A DNA stretch of 64,000 nucleotides, taken from NCBI GenBank assembly GCA_910589385.1, contig CAJUTU010000003.1, forward strand, positions 106,369 to 170,368, given 5' to 3'. Position 1 is the first letter of the stretch, and each line of letters begins with the position of its first letter. A program made the translations under genes and the position numbers. This stretch comes from an uncultured Lachnospiraceae bacterium (lineage in GTDB: Bacteria > Bacillota > Clostridia > Lachnospirales > Lachnospiraceae). Positions 62,702 through 64,000 of the stretch are shown here, piece after piece. The notes under the pieces are model-generated. The model saw nothing but the letters and a program-made list of their open reading frames with translations. It did no database searches and was not told the origin of the DNA.

Positions 62702-62806
62702 ACAAAAAGAAAGCACCCATTCCAAAGTGGATGCTCCAAGTTAAAGCTAAAAAATGTCCTTACGGACACGGCCTATCCTGTTTTGGCAGACAGAATAGGC
62801 ATTTTT
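62702..62806 (+). ncRNA. candidate antisense antitoxin RNA of a type I system
   Basis: About 105 nt from the predicted start to a terminator with arms 62771-62780 and 62791-62800 and a T-rich tail. A first hairpin (AGCA-CCA/TGG-TGCT, ~62711-62735) is visible. It runs convergently into the 3' untranslated part of the holin-like toxin mRNA and overlaps it by roughly 55 nt, the layout of BsrG/SR4 and TxpA/RatA pairs. Confidence 0.6.
62749..62768 (-). terminator. terminator of the holin-like toxin mRNA
   Basis: TGTCC/GGACA stem with a GTAA loop and six T on the minus strand. Confidence 0.65.
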
Positions 62807-62885
62807 ATTTTCGCTTCTTTCTCTTATCGAGAAAGGCAAGCAACGCAACAATAAAGCTGCCAAAGGACATCAGCGAGGCTACCAC
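62805..62885 (-). CDS. putative holin-like toxin (type I toxin-antitoxin)
   Basis: A very short gene: 26 residues from GTG at 62885, or 21 from ATG at 62870. The core SLMSFGSFIVALLAFLDK followed by a basic tail RKKRK is the pattern of the small holin-like/TxpA-BsrG-type membrane toxins of Firmicutes. The upstream in-frame codons (STQDKVV) also match the family, although no ATG is present there, so the true start is uncertain or lost. An overlapping antisense RNA is predicted at 62702-62806. Confidence 0.7.
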   Translation of the reverse strand: MVASLMSFGSFIVALLAFLDKRKKRK

Positions 62886-62913
62886 CTTGTCTTGGGTGCT
62901 TTCCTTAGTCGGT

Positions 62914-62943
62914 ATTCTAACATATAAAATATGTCATATGCAA
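62914..62943 (-). promoter_or_regulatory. probable promoter of the toxin mRNA
   Basis: On the minus strand TTGCAT (62938-62943), an 18-bp spacer and TAGAAT (62914-62919). The TATATGTTAGAATAC stretch around the -10 is the same as in the ABC exporter promoter at 40740. Confidence 0.5.
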
Positions 62944-63028
62944 CACCAAGTCACTCTGCTCTTTGCTCCTATATATTACCACATTTCCCTTATCCAAACT
63001 CCCTTTTCGGAAAAGTGTTCCCTAAATG

Positions 63029-63373
63029 TCAGCCAATCAGCAATACAAGGGCCAAATCATAAAAGGCATGAGCAATTATAGGATTCCATATGTTTTTTCC
63101 TTTCTTTGCAAGCCAACAAAAGATTATGCCGTAAGCAAACGTTGAGAAACTTTGCATCAGCATTCCTGGATAGTCAAATATCACAAATCTGTAAAATTTG
63201 ATAAAGTAAGCAGGCCAATGAACTAATACAAAAAACACTGTTGATAGAATAACTGCTTTTCTGTCTGAAGTGACTTTTGACAACGCATTATATCCCCACC
63301 CTCTGAAAACGGTTTCTTCCACAAAACCAACAAGTGACAAGAGTATTTTACGCAATGAAAGTTGATTGTTCAT
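63029..63373 (-). CDS. CPBP-family intramembrane protease, N-terminally short
   Basis: 114 residues carrying the family's motif 1 EETVFRGWGYNAL (~18-30), motif 2 FVLVHWPAYF (~48-57) and motif 3 NPIIAHAFYDL (~97-107), i.e. all catalytic residues. Typical CPBP (Abi) proteases have 200 or more residues with extra membrane helices before motif 1; these are absent. GGAG before the ATG could still give translation, so it is either a minimal form or a truncated remnant. Confidence 0.7.
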   Translation of the reverse strand: MNNQLSLRKILLSLVGFVEETVFRGWGYNALSKVTSDRKAVILSTVFFVLVHWPAYFIKFYRFVIFDYPGMLMQSFSTFAYGIIFCWLAKKGKNIWNPIIAHAFYDLALVLLIG

Positions 63374-63556
63374 CTGGCATTCTCCAAAACAAGTTCCGAG
63401 TTATATTTGATTATAAAGTAGTTGTTATTCATTTACAATGTACCTTTATAGGCTTTTTTAATAAAGACACAATTCCGAAAAAAGAGTATCCAAATTAACT
63501 TACATGGTGCCAGCACCATGTTCAAATCATTACTAAGGAAAAATATTCTGCCTTTC

Positions 63557-63934
63557 TTACAGCCGAAAATTTAATGTTGATTTTTCAGCTTTAAGAAACA
63601 CCCCTTTTCCTTTTCTATAAACCTGCACTGTTTTAAATCCACAATTGTAAAAGATTTTCCCTAACTCTTTTTGGCTGTATATTTTTACATCTCCACTTTT
63701 TGAAAAGGGAAACCAAAATTTATTTGCTATAAATCTGACCAATGCACCAAAATTAGGATCAGCTATATACACTGTACCGTTTTTCTTCAAAACTCTTTTA
63801 CATTCATTTACAAAACCTTGTGGATTGTCAAAATGATGGAACGCACAACATACAGTTATAATATCAATACTTTCATTACTCCATTCAAGTGGATAGCATG
63901 GTTTTACCTCAAAATTCATATTAGGGTATCGCAT
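63557..63934 (-). pseudogene. class I methyltransferase, 5'-truncated
   Basis: The readable 125 residues begin at the end of the SAM-binding half (YPNMNFEV), then ITVCCAFHHFDNPQGF, LKKNGTVYIADPNFG and the C-terminal sheet. Motif I (the glycine-rich SAM loop) should lie upstream, but the frame meets TGA at ~63959 and the sequence beyond is unrelated. The gene has probably lost its first ~60 residues by recombination, which may mark the edge of a mobile or rearranged segment. Confidence 0.7.
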
Positions 63935-64000
63935 CTTTGCAGAACAAACCTGAATTATTCACGGCGGTATAAGCTCGCATAAAATTCGCCGCAGTTATCG

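Overview
The window looks like chromosome of a low-to-mid GC, endospore-forming, anaerobic Firmicute, most likely a gut Lachnospiraceae. Supporting signs are spoIIR, the tilS-hpt-ftsH order, acyl-ACP thioesterase, a rubrerythrin-type oxygen-defence protein, many intracellular glycoside hydrolases, a sigma factor/DUF4179 pair, and AGGAGG-type ribosome binding sites throughout. No rRNA or tRNA gene and no CRISPR array was seen. Genus-level placement is not attempted.

Layout. 1-1.3 kb: end of a beta-CASP RNA-processing metallohydrolase. 1.4-42.9 kb: almost everything is on the minus strand: a SNF2 helicase, a flavoprotein, a VWA protein, a MoxR-type AAA ATPase with a leucine-rich-repeat partner, cvfB, an FAD oxidoreductase, thioesterase, spoIIR, a GntR regulator, ispE, a very acidic 1237-residue TPR/AAA protein, metG, GH2 and GH13 enzymes, ftsH-hpt-tilS, the nickel-pincer genes larE-larC-larB, a sugar kinase, an MmcQ-like protein, a heterodimeric ABC exporter and a chemoreceptor. 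The only plus-strand gene in those 41 kb is pyrC (7.6-8.8 kb). It is flanked by two copies of a structured, terminator-ended non-coding RNA and sits between the VWA and MoxR genes.

43-45.7 kb: a cobalamin riboswitch precedes a DUF4430 lipoprotein, an ECF S component and a metallophosphoesterase-rubrerythrin fusion. 45.8-50 kb: MFS and MATE transporters, an ArsC/Spx-like protein and a nucleoside-hydrolase-like enzyme. 50.2-56.4 kb: a beta-glucan/beta-glucoside locus (GH3, GH5, AraC regulator) whose GPH-type symporter is a pseudogene. 56.7-58.7 kb: a sigma factor and its DUF4179 partner. 58.7-64 kb: a patchy, accessory-looking segment with small regulators, methyltransferases, DUF3788, a probable type I toxin-antitoxin pair and truncated genes.

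Strongest candidates for something undescribed: (1) the duplicated ~137-nt RNA around pyrC, each copy with the same 11-bp direct-repeat box in place of a -35 element and with compensating changes in its stems; (2) a ~590-nt minus-strand transcript between metG and the TPR/AAA gene, with its own consensus promoter and terminator and a 30-codon ORF whose ribosome-binding region can fold back on the end of the ORF; (3) the TPR-acidic-repeat-AAA protein with a degenerate Walker B; (4) a convergent holin-like toxin/antisense RNA pair at 62.7-62.9 kb that is too short for normal gene calling.
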